Of a stretch of DNA of 64,000 nucleotides, positions 21,622 through 32,200 are shown one piece after another (the stretch's first letter is position 1; each line of letters begins with the position of its first letter). The stretch covers positions 1-64,000 of the forward strand of contig JAWPHD010001267.1 in NCBI GenBank assembly GCA_037043455.1. Direction: 5' to 3'. The stretch comes from Cyrtodaria siliqua. Lineage: Eukaryota; Mollusca; Bivalvia; Adapedonta; Hiatellidae. A program made the position numbers and the translations under genes. The notes beneath the pieces are model-generated. The model saw only the letters and a program-made list of their open reading frames with translations. It did not search any database and was not told the origin of the DNA.

Positions 21622-22419
21622 AGATGTACAAAATACAGTAGATGCTGTGAATATAATTGAGAGTGATTTGAGTAATATAATAGATAAAACTCATCCTAAA
21701 ACTGCTGTTCAACCGGAAAATCTAACACTGCGAGAGATACGAGGTTTAGATAAGACATTGCAAAGCTTCCGTGGAGAACTTATTAATAATCTCTCAAAGC
21801 TCACTGAGCTTGATAAAGACATAACAAAAGAAAAACAAAAATTAGAACAGGTTAGCACCCCCGGGCAGGAGGATGAGTTTCAACAAGAGCGCATACGTTA
21901 CAGAATAAAAAACTTAGAAGATGAAAAAAGTGCACGACTTGAAGCGGCGAGTGAAAACAAAGAAGCAATACGCAGTCAAATAAACAGGATAAAAGAAACT
22001 ATAAATAAGGTGTTAAAAGAAGACACAACATTGGGTGAGAGAATAAAAACATTGTTCAGAGAGCAAGGTATTACTATTGTTAGTATTTTGACTGCGTTTG
22101 GTATGATTATTGGGGTATTAGTTGAGGCTATTATTCCTACATCAAGTGCTGCACCAACTCCAACTCCAAAGCCTGATCCATCAAGTGTCAAGGACTGGAT
22201 AAAAAAAACCTACTTAATCTTGGTAAACTTCTTGCCAACCTAGCTGGTAAAGCTGCTGCAGCACTTCCAGGAGTTATTGGTGCAATAGTATCATGGCTTT
22301 TATCTGCAACAGGTAATGTTATTAATTGGCTTGGTAACAATCTATGGGCTTTGCTTGTGTTTGTTTCCGGGTTGTTGTATGTGGCAGCCAAAGAGTGGTT
22401 TAGTAAATCTCGTAAATAA
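21599..22419 (+). CDS. Polinton coiled-coil/membrane protein, frameshifted
   Basis: The first frame (214 codons) has a long charged coiled-coil region (about residues 40-150), then a hydrophobic helix (GITIVSILTAFGMIIGVLVE, about 156-175), and a Pro/Thr-rich linker. Beyond an eight-base A run at 22,201-22,208, the -1 frame continues with alanine/glycine-rich hydrophobic segments and a final transmembrane-like stretch, ending at 22,419. The whole looks like one protein with two or three membrane segments. I recall this architecture as common in invertebrate Polintons, with unknown function. It overlaps the convergent minus-strand gene by 20 bp. Confidence 0.65.
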
Positions 22420-23672
22420 GTAATGCAGCAATACCTATTACTAAAGTACCAACAATTATAGTTGTTTTGTTATCTTCATGTTCAATCGCTATTTTTTGTA
22501 TTTCTGGTGGGTTATGCTCCACAGTTTTATGTATTGATTTATCAAAGTCAGAATGTTCCGGTAAAAAATTCTTTGTTGTGGTGCCTTGAAAAGGTTGAAT
22601 AATTTTTGGTGGCACTGGTTTTATATTTACTTCATTATTCAATCCTAATGCTTGTGCATCGGTTGCTATTACAATTTCATTATTGTAGTCTTGTATTGTT
22701 CCAATTCTTAATTCCATGTCACTCGGAGACATGTACAATCCACTTCCATAGACAGAATTTACTTTACTTCTTGCATATTTTAGAGTGTTTTCATATCCTG
22801 AAATTTGACTGGGCAAGTTGATGGGGCTATTTATTGCGTCCTCTACATTTGCCAGAAATTGTTTTCTGTGCATCAAATGCCGTTCCAGTTCCAAGTATAT
22901 CTGTTCTTGCTTGTGATTGTGAGCCAAGAATTGCCCAGCAGTATGTTCTTATGCTGTCATTTATTCTTTCTACTCCAGCTCTTGTGAAACCAGATGAACT
23001 ATATAGTATAAAAGTAGACCAGCTATTGTCAGCCTCAGATCCTTGTGCAATGTAATCAATGTGATATGTTTTATCGCTCTCATAGACTGTGAAACTCATC
23101 GTTTTGTTGTCGTATACAGTATTTATCAAAGGATGATAACCAATATTTGTCCAGTAATTATAAATTGTTCCTAGACCATCATTATAGCTTTGTTTCTGTC
23201 TCCAGTCTGAATTTAAGTCAATGTTAAACTCCTTGCATATTCTCTCGTATGCGTTTCGGTTATATGTGTTATTAAACGCATTCCAATTTGAGTCTTGCGG
23301 TATTGCTACACTCATCTCAAATAATATTCTTCTGACTTGGTAATAGACATGAAATCGAAATAACGAACCAACCAGGGCATCAGCTTTTAGATGGTTGTTA
23401 AAATCAATGCCACACCCAGTTGTCGCACACCAAATAGCAAAATTTAACTGGTTCTGCCAAAATAACATCCAATCTGTTCCCCAGCGTTGGACTATAGCAT
23501 CTGATTTAACGTATGGGAGTTTGTATTTTTCAAAGACATTAGGAAATGATGCTTTAAAGCCTTTACCGTCTGATGTAATGACTATGTTTGATTTATTATA
23601 TCTATCACATTTTTGATAAAAGTATTTGAATAGTGAGCATCTGGATTATATTTGAATTCTTTAGAAATCATT
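22400..23672 (-). CDS. Polinton structural/membrane protein, two frame breaks
   Basis: Starts at the ATG at 23,672, 31 bp from the divergent penton-like gene. The first frame stops after about 29 codons; the continuation in the -1 frame runs through an aromatic-rich domain (WMLFWQNQLNFAIWCATTGC near 23,460-23,405) to about 22,870, where the frame changes again at an A run, and ends at 22,400. The C-terminus has one transmembrane helix (TIIVGTLVIGIAALLIYEIY). The complete gene would be around 415 residues. I do not see protease motifs (no H-D/E-C set), and the function is unknown. Likely a virion membrane or capsid-associated protein by context. Confidence 0.55.
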
Positions 23673-23703
23673 TTTATTTTTATTTTGAAATTTATTAAAA
23701 AAA

Positions 23704-24349
23704 ATGTTTCATACAATTTCAAACATAGACAACTCTATTAACTTACAACAGTATATCGATAATAAAGATGGAGATAAGCGCGTTGGATTAAAAAGTTTTA
23801 CATATACTATTGGTTGGTTTAATGTTGATCATGAAGTCATAAAGACAAGAAACCCAGATAAAACGCAACATATACCAAGCGGACTCTATAACTTTGAAGA
23901 GTTGGCAGAACATTTTAAATTGGCAAATACAAATATTACCATAACCGTTTATGCGCAAATTGCTGTAGCATTTTTAGATACAGCCAATAGACACACGATT
24001 ATCAAGCGGTCTTTCAAATATGCTGGGATTCAAGGACAGAAAATGGTTGAAAGGTACTCATATTGGAGATCACCCAATTGATTTAGCTCCTTATAAACAG
24101 CTATATGTTCATCTGGAACAAGTTAATACGAGTAGTAATTATTTCAATGGTGCACCAAGCACTATTATAGGGGTTATACCTGTAGTAAATAAGCAGTTTG
24201 GAGATATTGTATCTACACGTTTTTATCCTGAATATCGCTGTCTTACAAATGGTGCAATTTCTGAATTAAAAATGGAAGTCAGAAATGAGCATGGCAGCAA
24301 GATAAATAATCACGGCTTCCCTATGAGTTGTGTTTTAGAAATTATTTAA
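23704..24349 (+). CDS. Putative penton-like minor capsid protein, frameshifted
   Basis: The upstream frame (from ATG 23,704) and the downstream frame (ending 24,349) overlap; the change lies near 23,960-24,030. The C-terminal portion (IIGVIPVVNKQFGDIVSTRF, then ISELKMEVRNEHGSK and NNHGFPMSCVLEII) is beta-rich and of the size expected for a single jelly-roll vertex protein. Assignment rests on size, position and resemblance to penton-like proteins of related elements as I remember them; no alignment was possible. It follows a 31-bp divergent promoter. Confidence 0.55.
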
Positions 24350-24374
24350 AAAATATATTTTTATAAAAAAAACA

Positions 24375-24872
24375 ATGAGTATATTTGGACCAACAAGACC
24401 TAAAAAAACAGAAGACTTAGAGGCTTTGATAAATAATGTTCAAGATTTATATAGGCGAGTTGCGCCTTTTGTTAACCAGTTTAATCATTTGAAAGATAGA
24501 GTTGATAATCTTAAATATGGGATTATAACAATATTTGCAGAGGCTAAGGGTCCACTTGTATTGAATAGAATACTCTCATTTGGTAACGGTGGAGCAGAAA
24601 CAAATGTGGGGCATGTAATGACACGCCGTGGTCGTATTATGGGAATAGGTTTAGCAAGTGAACGATTAGTTGGTGACGTATCTGTAATAGTTTCTGTCTA
24701 TGGTGTTAAACAACCAAATTATGGCATAACGCTTCACAACATCCCACGCAATCATGATAACTTTGATAGTCCTTTAGATATTGGTGCTGGTTCTGTTATT
24801 AACTTTGTATGCAAGACTGCCAACGCTACCGCTATAAATACGGTGGTGTCATTATTAATTGAATTAATTTAA
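24375..24872 (+). CDS. Polinton unassigned protein, possible fibre-like, 165 aa
   Basis: Intact. The N-terminal 60 residues look helical/coiled-coil (LEALINNVQDLYRRVAPFVN). After that comes a glycine- and beta-rich domain (ILSFGNGGAETNVGHVMTRR to the end). A stalk followed by a beta-sandwich would fit a small fibre or spike, but this is inference. The gene follows the penton-like gene by 25 bp with an A-rich leader, which favours joint expression. Confidence 0.5.
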   Translation: MSIFGPTRPKKTEDLEALINNVQDLYRRVAPFVNQFNHLKDRVDNLKYGIITIFAEAKGPLVLNRILSFGNGGAETNVGHVMTRRGRIMGIGLASERLVGDVSVIVSVYGVKQPNYGITLHNIPRNHDNFDSPLDIGAGSVINFVCKTANATAINTVVSLLIELI

Positions 24873-24896
24873 TTTTTTATTATTAAATAAAAAAAA

Positions 24897-25478
24897 ATGA
24901 AGCAACCGACAGCACCAAGTTTATATCCTGAGTTGCCAGTGGAAGACGGACAAAATTATAGATTACAAAAGATTTCAGAGATTGAAAAAAAGTTAATTAC
25001 AGAACGAGACACACGCAAATCTCTTTATAAAAAATATAAACGTGGTATTAATATCACAGATGGAATTGACACTACCTTGATATCTGCAAGTGTTATTATG
25101 GCCGGGATTGGATTTGTTGTTCCAGTCTTGTTACCTTTAGAAATAGCAGCAATAATATGTGGAGCTGCAGGTGTTTGTATTAATTTTATCAGGCGCAAGC
25201 TTAATGCAAAAGCTCAAAAACATCATGAAATAAAAACTTTGGCAGAGTCTAAGTTAAATAGTATAAAGCAGTTAATATCAAAAGCGTTGAGTGATGCACA
25301 GATATCTGAGCAAGAGTTCAAGATGGTTCTGGATGAACTAGAGAGATACTATAATTTAAAACAAGACATCAAACAAAAGAAACTTGAAATTAGTGAAGTT
25401 CAAAAAAAAGAACTAGTGGAGCAGGGAAGAAAGGAAGCAATGGCAACCTTACAAAAAAGTCTAAAAAGTGTGTCATGA
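24897..25478 (+). CDS. Polinton membrane/coiled-coil protein, 193 aa
   Basis: Intact frame. The order is: proline-rich N-terminus (TAPSLYPELPVEDGQNYRL), a charged helix, two closely spaced hydrophobic helices (about residues 62-100, including GIGFVVPVLLPLEIAAIICG), then a long charged coiled coil to the C-terminus. This kind of protein recurs in mollusc and cnidarian Polinton-like elements as I recall, without known function. It is the last gene before the right TIR, 24 bp after its neighbour, with a run of A before the ATG. Confidence 0.65.
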   Translation: MKQPTAPSLYPELPVEDGQNYRLQKISEIEKKLITERDTRKSLYKKYKRGINITDGIDTTLISASVIMAGIGFVVPVLLPLEIAAIICGAAGVCINFIRRKLNAKAQKHHEIKTLAESKLNSIKQLISKALSDAQISEQEFKMVLDELERYYNLKQDIKQKKLEISEVQKKELVEQGRKEAMATLQKSLKSVS

Positions 25479-25535
25479 ATTGTTTTAGTAATGTGTATGA
25501 GTATGATCCACCACCTTTGTATTCAAGGTCGGAAA

Positions 25536-25818
25536 ATTGTTGATTTGACTAAAATTTTGATAACAACCGATAAATTTGTTTTGTATTAAAAAAACATTTT
25601 ATAATTATATTACAAAAAACGCACAGACTATTTTTGTAATTGTGATAACTATAAAAAATAAATAAACTTGCAATCTTCACTACCCCTATTTTAAAAAAGT
25701 TTTAATAAATCAAGTAAATCACCATTTTATGGTGATTTATTATCTATGTATTTTGGGTCGTTCTGCTGTGATTTGAGGTAAAAAAAATTAACGCAGAACC
25801 CCCAAAATACATATATAT
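25536..25818 (-). repeat. Right terminal inverted repeat
   Basis: Inverse of 14,075-14,372 with scattered substitutions and without the 17-bp local duplication of the left end. Confidence 0.92.
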
Positions 25819-25969
25819 AAAGGTCATATTTTGCATTATTTTCCCAAAACTACACGCTGGTTAAACCACTTAACCGCAGTAACTTAACTTCTTAATTGGT
25901 CATATGAAGTGTTGTCTTTGGTGGATATCATTTAAGCAGAAATTTAATAAAATATTTCATATGCCGTTT
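25819..25969. repeat. Tandem repeat, right part of the interrupted target copy
   Basis: Continues the ~150-bp repeat broken at 14,074 (AAAGGTCATATTTTGC) and then starts a further diverged copy near 25,908. Confidence 0.75.
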
Positions 25970-26236
25970 ACCGCGATGGGCGAGACACCCTCAGACCGAG
26001 GTCTTGTTTTATTTGTGCGTTGTTTTACGTCATTTTCAATACATGTAAGGTTGTATATGACGGTCGATTTATTTGTGTTGGCGGCTATCCAACCACTTTT
26101 CCTGGGCAGAACCAGTACTGTACACCTCCCGCCATCCGTAAGAATCGACCCAGTGGGATTCGAACCCGCAGCGGTGAGAGGCGAGAATGTTTACAACGCA
26201 ACGTCGTTAACCCCTCGGCCACGGACCGCCTTTTTA
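25970..26236 (-). mobile_element. tRNA-derived SINE, minus strand
   Basis: On the minus strand it begins GGCGGTCCGTGGCCGAGGGG (A-box TGGCCGAGGGG) and carries a clear B-box, GGGTTCGAATCCCAC, followed by a body that includes TCTTACGGATGGCGGGAGGT. The same body occurs at 33,877-33,905 and 49,320-49,376, showing a dispersed family. Head looks Ser/Leu-type. Confidence 0.75.
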
Positions 26237-26717
26237 TTTTATTTTATTTTAAGTTACCGGATTAGTTACCGGATTAATCCAGTATATATACATAGGGAGT
26301 AGCTAGTTTTTCGTCGTTTCACAAACCGATTTCTCTTGTCTTGCATTTTCCGAGATATTTTCATTATCACAGGCTTTTATCAAACAGTATTTTGATACAT
26401 AGTGTACCAACTATGTTCTTGCATTTCTCATAGCGTTTTTTCCCCATTGTTATCTGACCTACTATTTTTATAAATGTATCATATATGCTATATCTTACTA
26501 TAACTATGTTCGTCCATTCGTTAGTCCGATTGCCTCGTTCGGAGGGGTACTCCTTAAAAGTTAACACAAGAAATGGGGTTGGGTTCACGAACCTCCATTT
26601 ACGGGTATGAAAAACAGTTTGCCCTCACGTAAATCCGCACCATTAAACGTTCTTAATTGCTCTTACCAATCAATAAATGTAAACAGATAATATATACGAC
26701 ACATAATAAATACAGTT
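26237..26717. other. tRNA-array spacer
   Basis: Contains CCGGATTAATCCAGTA and GTTCGTCCATTCGTTAG words and a GTAAACGTTCTTAAT-like segment shared with the other spacers of the tRNA-Leu cluster. No gene. Confidence 0.55.
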
Positions 26718-26825
26718 GTCAGGATGGCCGAGTGGTCTAAGGCGCCAGACTCAAGGTAATCTAGCCTTCATACAGAGTGTTCTGGTCCACGAATGTGGGC
26801 GTGGGTTCAAATCCCACTTCTGACA
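26718..26825 (+). tRNA. tRNA-Leu(CAA) with intron, copy 1
   Basis: Acceptor GTCAGGA pairs with TTCTGAC; A-box TGGCCGAGTGGTC; anticodon arm CCAGA-CTCAAGG with anticodon CAA, an intron of about 20 nt (including AGCCTTCATACAGA), then TTCTGG; long variable arm; B-box GGGTTCAAATCCCAC. All arms pair. No CCA is encoded, as in eukaryotes; no strong T run is seen immediately after, only ACTACTTTTTC. Confidence 0.93.
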
Positions 26826-27199
26826 CTACTTTTTCTATAACATGTTACACATTTTAATGTCATTTTTTTTCCATTGTTATTTTTTATAAATGTATCATAT
26901 ATGCTATATCTTACTATATGTTCGTCCATTCGTTAGACAACTCGTCATCCCGATTGCCTCGTTCGTTTCGCAGTTCTGGGATTAGAGGACGGGGAAGTGG
27001 GGGAGGGGAGGGGGGGGGGGGGTGTAGGTGCTCCTTAAACGTTAACAAAAGAAATGCAAATGTAAGAAAAAGGGGTTGGGCTCACGAGCCTCCATATACG
27101 GGTAAGAAAAACAGTTTGCCCTCACGTAAATCCGCACCTGTAAACGTTCTTAATCGCTCTATCCATATCTACGAATGTAAACACTGCATACACATAGTA
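26826..27199. other. tRNA-array spacer
   Basis: Repeats the previous spacer with a G-rich patch (run of 13 G near 27,008). No gene. Confidence 0.55.
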
Positions 27200-27307
27200 G
27201 TCAGGATGGCCGAGTGGTCTAAGGCGCCAGACTCAAGGTATCCCAACCTTCATACAGAGTGTTCTGGTCCACGAATGTGGGCGTGGGTTCAAATCCCACT
27301 TCTGACA
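27200..27307 (+). tRNA. tRNA-Leu(CAA) with intron, copy 2
   Basis: Same structure as copy 1, with intron variant TATCCCAACCTTCATACAGA. All stems are intact, and a T run (ACTTTTTTT) follows the 3' end as a Pol III terminator. Confidence 0.94.
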
Positions 27308-27771
27308 CATACTTTTTTTATATATATACTATTTTTTTCATTATTTTATATTTTTTAATTACCGGAGTACACTTACCGGACTAATCCAGTACATATACAC
27401 AGGTTAGTAGCTTAGTTATACGCCTTTTCTCATAGCGATTTATCTTGTATTGCATTTCTCCAAATAATTATAATTAACATTATCAACTACGTTCATGATA
27501 CATGGTGTATCAACTATGTTGCTTGTATTTTCATATAGAGTTTTGTTTATTATCTGGCCTACCATTTTTAAACGTTCTTAGTTTAATAATATTTTATTGC
27601 AGATATGTTACAATACATCAATTCAACATCACAATATTCATAGAAACATATGCAAATGGATTGAACTACAAGTTATTACAACATTAGTTACAGTTCTCTC
27701 CATAAAATTAAACGTTCTTAGTTTCTCTAACCATAGCTATCAATAAATGTAAACATGTATTCTGTACAGTT
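27308..27771. other. tRNA-array spacer
   Basis: Diverged spacer copy; contains CCGGACTAATCCAGTACATA. No gene. Confidence 0.5.
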
Positions 27772-27878
27772 TTCACGATGGCCAAGTGGTCTAAGGCGCC
27801 AAACTCAAGTTATCATAGCCTTCATACAGAGTGTTCTGGTCCACGAATGTGGGCGTGGGTTTAAATCCACTTCTGAAA
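27772..27878 (+). pseudogene. tRNA-Leu(CAA) pseudogene, copy 3
   Basis: Recognisable over its full length but damaged: acceptor begins TTCACGA, D-arm has GGCCAAGTGG, and the T-arm reads GTGGGTTTAAATCCAC (one C lost), so acceptor and T-stem pairing are weakened. Confidence 0.85.
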
Positions 27879-28668
27879 TACTTTTTTATTATTATCTATT
27901 ATTATCTAGCATGTACATATTTTAACGCATTGTCGGATTAATCCAGTATTAAGATAAATAAATGTATAAGGTAGGCCGTCATTTTAACCAGATCAAACGT
28001 TTTCATGAAATTATCGCATACGTCCTTACTACTTGTTTGCCGGTCGCCCAACTCTTTTCTTAGATGCAGAGGGGAGGAAAACTACCAGATATGCTGGTGA
28101 TCACGCTGTAAGGGCGATTTATGCACCAATTTCGAGAAGAGCTTGTTAAAACGAATATGAGCTGGCGTCAACGCTATATAGATTGTGCCAATGAATGAAT
28201 CCAATGAATGAATCTAGTATACCATACGTGCAGTTTTATATTGACAGTGTATATTACTAAAATATAGTTGCCACCAAATAGGTCACACAATAGTGACGGA
28301 ATAGTATTGACAATTGGGGTTGTATCCTTTGCCGTACCGCCCTGCAAATAATTTGAGAAAAATGCGTTGAGCGTTCAAAAGTATATTTTACCCTATAATG
28401 TTGAATGCTTTTGGTTAACAGTGTCAGGTTTATGGTTAGAGTCGGAGTTAGACTCCACCGATACATCGTACACATTCATTACATTCAGAAGGAGAACTTT
28501 TTTTCTTTTTTTGCCTGAGATTAACAACCGTTTTGATGGACGAATAAACACACCGCATTCTTCCACAGGAGAAAAGTCGATGGCTTCAAATAAAGCATAA
28601 ATCTGGAGTAATTCCGGTTTGTGAGCAAAGTATTAACATTACTACGTGCATTCCCCGACGTTTCAAAT
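27879..28668. other. Intergenic, unassigned
   Basis: No supported gene; open frames of up to 77 codons lack motifs. Confidence 0.4.
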
Positions 28669-29012
28669 AAGGGACAGGCAATTTTTATCGGGGGTTGGGA
28701 CCGGTGCAAAATGACATGGGACAGGTACTTTTTTTGTCGCGACAAACCATGGAATGATACTTTTTTTCCGCTTGCTTGCCATGGGACGTACACTTTTTTT
28801 AAGTCAAATCTTTTTTGGGCAACTCTTTCAACAATGCAAATATTGGAGCAGTGATCTTAGACCATAAAAGGGTGCTTATGGACCAGGCAATAATTATCTG
28901 GTCTTTGGGACCGGTGAAAAATGGCATGGGACAGGTATATTTTTTGTCGCGACAAACCATGGACGATACCTTTTTTATTTGCTTGATATGGGACGTAGAG
29001 TTTTTTTTATAT
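28669..29012. repeat. Direct duplication, about 135 bp x 2
   Basis: Segments 28,669-28,803 and 28,878-29,012 share GGGACCGGTG, ATGGGACAGGTA, TTTTGTCGCGACAAACCATG and ATATGGGACGTA-like words. An inverted partial third copy lies at 29,268-29,318 (GCACCGGTCCCAACCCCC). Confidence 0.8.
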
Positions 29013-29429
29013 AACATTTTGATTTTCCGTCGGTGTGTTCTTGGGCAAGACACTTTACCTTAGCCTCGTCCGTCGGATAGGGACGTAAACCGGGCGGTCC
29101 CGTGTATCGGTCTATCCTCCGAGAACGTTAAAGAACCATATGAATCTATTCGATAATAAGAGTAGGGCAGGTTCCCGGATTCCTATGTATCCTTCCCCTC
29201 TCTCTGGGGCGGCTCTAAATAACCTATACTGTGTTGATGAGCCGTTAAACAACATTCAATTACATTTTGATTTGCACCGGTCCCAACCCCCCGATAAATA
29301 TTGCCTGGTCCCTAAAGCCTGTTTGCTTGAGAAGAAAGTCACACTCACCTTTGTTTACAGGGATGACCTTTGTTTACAAGTTGTCACTATTGTCACCATC
29401 TTGGAAGTTACGTTGGGACACTTCCGCGT
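29013..29429. other. Repeat-derived intergenic sequence
   Basis: Contains GTCCGTCGGATAGGGACGTA and GAGAACGTTAAAGAACCATA, phrases typical of dispersed mollusc repeats as I recall. The 116-codon frame here lies in this repeat and is not supported as a gene. Confidence 0.4.
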
Positions 29430-30158
29430 CACAGGCACCCGGCACAGAGCTAGGATAGTAAAAGATGGATTTGAGTGGTTAAAATATTAATTAATTGAGT
29501 TCTGGACCCCCAAAAAATGGTTATATATATGTATATATATTGGTTATATATATGTATATATATTATATACTTAAAGGTATTGAACTCCTAAAATGGCCAA
29601 AACCACCAACAGTTCTGTACTAGTTGTTATTTCTCGATACGTAAGTTAGCCTGTGCAGCATAACCTGCTCATGTCACAAGCAGATTTATATATATAACCA
29701 GTAAAACATAAACTGTCATTCAGTCTCTCGCAGTTTTTTTGTACCAGAGAATCAAATATGCCAACTTGAGCGAATTTGAGTTCAATGACAAGAAGGTGGC
29801 ACGGCCCTTACTACATATAAGCTAAAGGTTTAACATGGTGGCATGCGTTAAAAACGACTAAAACATAATGGGATAATTAACTCGAACGGATACCTGAAGC
29901 GCCGAAACTAGAAGTTGTCGTGGAAACTGTGAATTTCGAATTATTTCACGAGAGAGTTTGTTTTCATCAACATTCTGCCATCTTGTTGTTGTTGTTCTTG
30001 TTATTGATAATATATTCTGCCTTCATAGGCACACTCAGTGAAAACTGGGTTAGAGTTCACAGCCACAACCAGATATATATCTATGCATGAAACCATCACC
30101 ATGACAAATGTTTGTCAATTCCATGGTATTTTAAGTAAAAGCTTTAAACAACTTAGTA
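29430..30158 (+). repeat. Left arm of the foldback element
   Basis: Pairs with 32,605-33,312 in inverse orientation. Slightly longer than the right arm because of AT-microsatellite and small indel differences. Confidence 0.88.
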
Positions 30159-30329
30159 TAGTTTCCCCAGTTTGCATGTGCCGTCATGTCCTACTTCTAT
30201 TTTTATGTTTATATCCACGCTCTAATCTAATATATCTAGAGCATAACATAATCGTCTGCTATGAAAGTGTAGAAGTTCTACATAGGAGTTAATGTCTACT
30301 GACATAGGAGTTAATGTCTACTGACTGTA

Positions 30330-30570
30330 TTATTCACAATCACACAAAAGCACACTGCAGTCCACTAGAAGCTGAAGCAAGCTATAATTTGCGGCACACG
30401 GATATATATGTAGCAGAATATCTAACACATGGATATAGTCTGTTAGTATAGGCTTTCTGACATCGTTTAGCTCATTGCACTCGAGCAAGACATGATGGAG
30501 ACTCTCATCGACTCGTGACAGAGTAGACACTCCGGATTGACTTCGGTTTGGTTGAATTTGGCCCTGTTTG
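30330..30570 (-). pseudogene. LINE C-terminal fragment inside the foldback element
   Basis: Minus-strand frame with ESLHHVLLECNELNDVRKPI, resembling the cysteine/histidine tail found after the reverse transcriptase in many LINEs. It probably belongs to the same LINE as 32,201-32,533, from which it is separated by a second LINE insertion. Confidence 0.6.
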
Positions 30571-30700
30571 TCTGCAGTATGTATGTTCCAGTGAGTAACT
30601 TCACTTCTATCGGTAACGATTTATATCTCTCGAACTAAAACTATCTATCTATCTTCATATACTGCAGTACCCACTCTCGAGGATTATATGCATGTGCGTG

Positions 30701-32150
30701 TCAGTGCATGTTAGTGAGATAAAAGTAAAAGTGTGAAAGGAAAGGACAAGTGTTGGAGTAAAAGATGATAGAAAGTATCATGTTAAGTAGTGTGAAATAA
30801 GGTAAAGGGTTAAAAAAGTGTTTGATGTCTACGGCATGGGGTGTTCTAGAGATCTTACCGCCACCTTGAATTTGTCTAAGGTTGGCAGCATGACCACGCT
30901 GGATGGAAGCCGGTTCCATTGAACTACAGCCAGTGGGAAGAAAGAATACTTGTAGAAGTTAAAGTTGGTGTGGATTTGGTAGTACGAGAGAGGATGGCTG
31001 TGTCGTGTCGGTCTGAGGGGTTGCTTGAAGTATGATGGGACATTAACTGCAACTAAGCCATGGTAGATTTGAAAAAAAACATGATTAGCCTGGTGTCAGC
31101 TGGTCTCTGCTCGGGGGCTCTCCAACCTAGTGATTTTTGCCTTTCAGTAACACTATCATATGGAGAGAAATTGTTTAGTGTCCAGCGAGCGGCTCTTCGT
31201 TGGACCATCTCGAGCTTGTTTATGTTAGTCTGTGTGTATGGGCTCCAGGCTGTTGAGGCGTACTCTAGCTGGGGTCTTATTAAGGTTTTATAGGCTGTTT
31301 CGCGTACGCCTTGGTGTTTGACCTTTATATTTCTTTTCAGAAACCCTAGAGTTTTATTAGCCATGGTGGAGACTTTACCAATATGGTGGTTGAAACTCAT
31401 ATTTGAGGACAGCGTGACACCGAGATATTTCGCGTGATCAACGCTTTCAAGGGTTTGACCATGGCGGGAGTATTTGGTTGGAATAGGGTTTCTGAATTTC
31501 CATATCCCACTTTTTCTCCCAAACTTGTAATGTATCAAGGTCCCTTTGGAGAGTGACGCCATCTTTTGGGTTAGAGATGTTAATATAGACGGCTGTATCA
31601 TCAGCAAACAGACGGACCTGGGAGTTGATATTTTCAGGAAGGTCATTTATATAGAGAAGGAATAGGAGAGGTCCTAATACAGATCCCTGGGGCACCCCCA
31701 GATGTCAAGGTGACTTCTGTGGAGGATTCCATTTCAACAATGACCGTCTGCGTCCTTCCAATTAAAAAAGCTCTAACCCAGTCGAGTTCCTTTCCCTTGA
31801 CTCCATGCATAAGTAGTTTGCGCAGTAACTTCAAGTGTGTCACCTTATCAAACGCTTTACTGAAATCTAGTAATATGAGTAATCAGTCTGCTTTCCTTGC
31901 GAGAGTTTCTTGACAAGGTCATCGATCAACTGCACAAGTTGGGTTTCGCAGGATCGACGATCACGGAAACCATGCTGGAGGTCATAGAGTATGTTTTGAT
32001 CTTTGAGATGCTTAGATATATTGGAAGCAACTATGTGTTACATAAGTTTACAAAGAATACATGTCAATGATATGGGTCTATAGTTGGCAGCACAGCATGT
32101 ACCGGTACAACTGAGGTATCCCAATACAAATATAATGACCTTTTTATTGT
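30701..32150 (-). pseudogene. Second LINE reverse transcriptase, frameshifted (minus strand)
   Basis: Minus strand, in order: FSKAFDKVT-type region (about 31,870-31,840), LLRKLLMHGVKGKELDWVRA, PQGSVLGPLLFLLYINDLP (31,690-31,635), catalytic FADDTAVYI (31,620-31,590), VDHAKYLGVTLSSNMSFNHH, RPQLEYASTAWSPYTQTN, and a C-terminal YKYSFFPLAVVQWNRLPSS (30,960-30,890). The frame changes between blocks. Different family from the LINE at 5.6-7.6 kb. No endonuclease part. Confidence 0.8.
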
Positions 32151-32200
32151 ATACATTTTTTTTAATATAACAACGAATAATAAGAATAAAACAATAGGTT

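Larger units (their letters stand above)
14075..25818. mobile_element. Polinton/adintovirus-like element, 11.7 kb, degenerate
   Basis: Bounded by ~290-bp terminal inverted repeats beginning ATATATATGTATTTTGGG. Direct evidence of family: type-B DNA polymerase fragment, DDE integrase with D-D35-E, a Walker ATPase of the packaging type next to a capsid-like protein, and several small membrane or coiled-coil genes. Flanks read (t)caagg at the left and (t)aaagg at the right, a candidate 5-6-bp target duplication with one mismatch. Gene order from the left is: Cys-rich (-), polymerase (+), integrase (-), four small genes (-), ATPase (-), capsid (-), a broken gene (+), coiled-coil (+), membrane protein (-), penton-like (+), two more (+). 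No adenain-like protease is visible. At 11.7 kb it is shorter than typical Polintons (about 15-20 kb), agreeing with internal deletions. Confidence 0.9.

Noticed and set aside
22400..23672. Adenain-like protease in the Polinton
   Set aside because: No His-Asp/Glu-Cys arrangement of that family could be seen; aromatic-rich domain and C-terminal membrane helix do not fit.
29140..29490. 116-codon plus-strand frame
   Set aside because: Spans dispersed repeat phrases and the outer end of a foldback arm; the terminal part is repeated in inverse at 33.3 kb.
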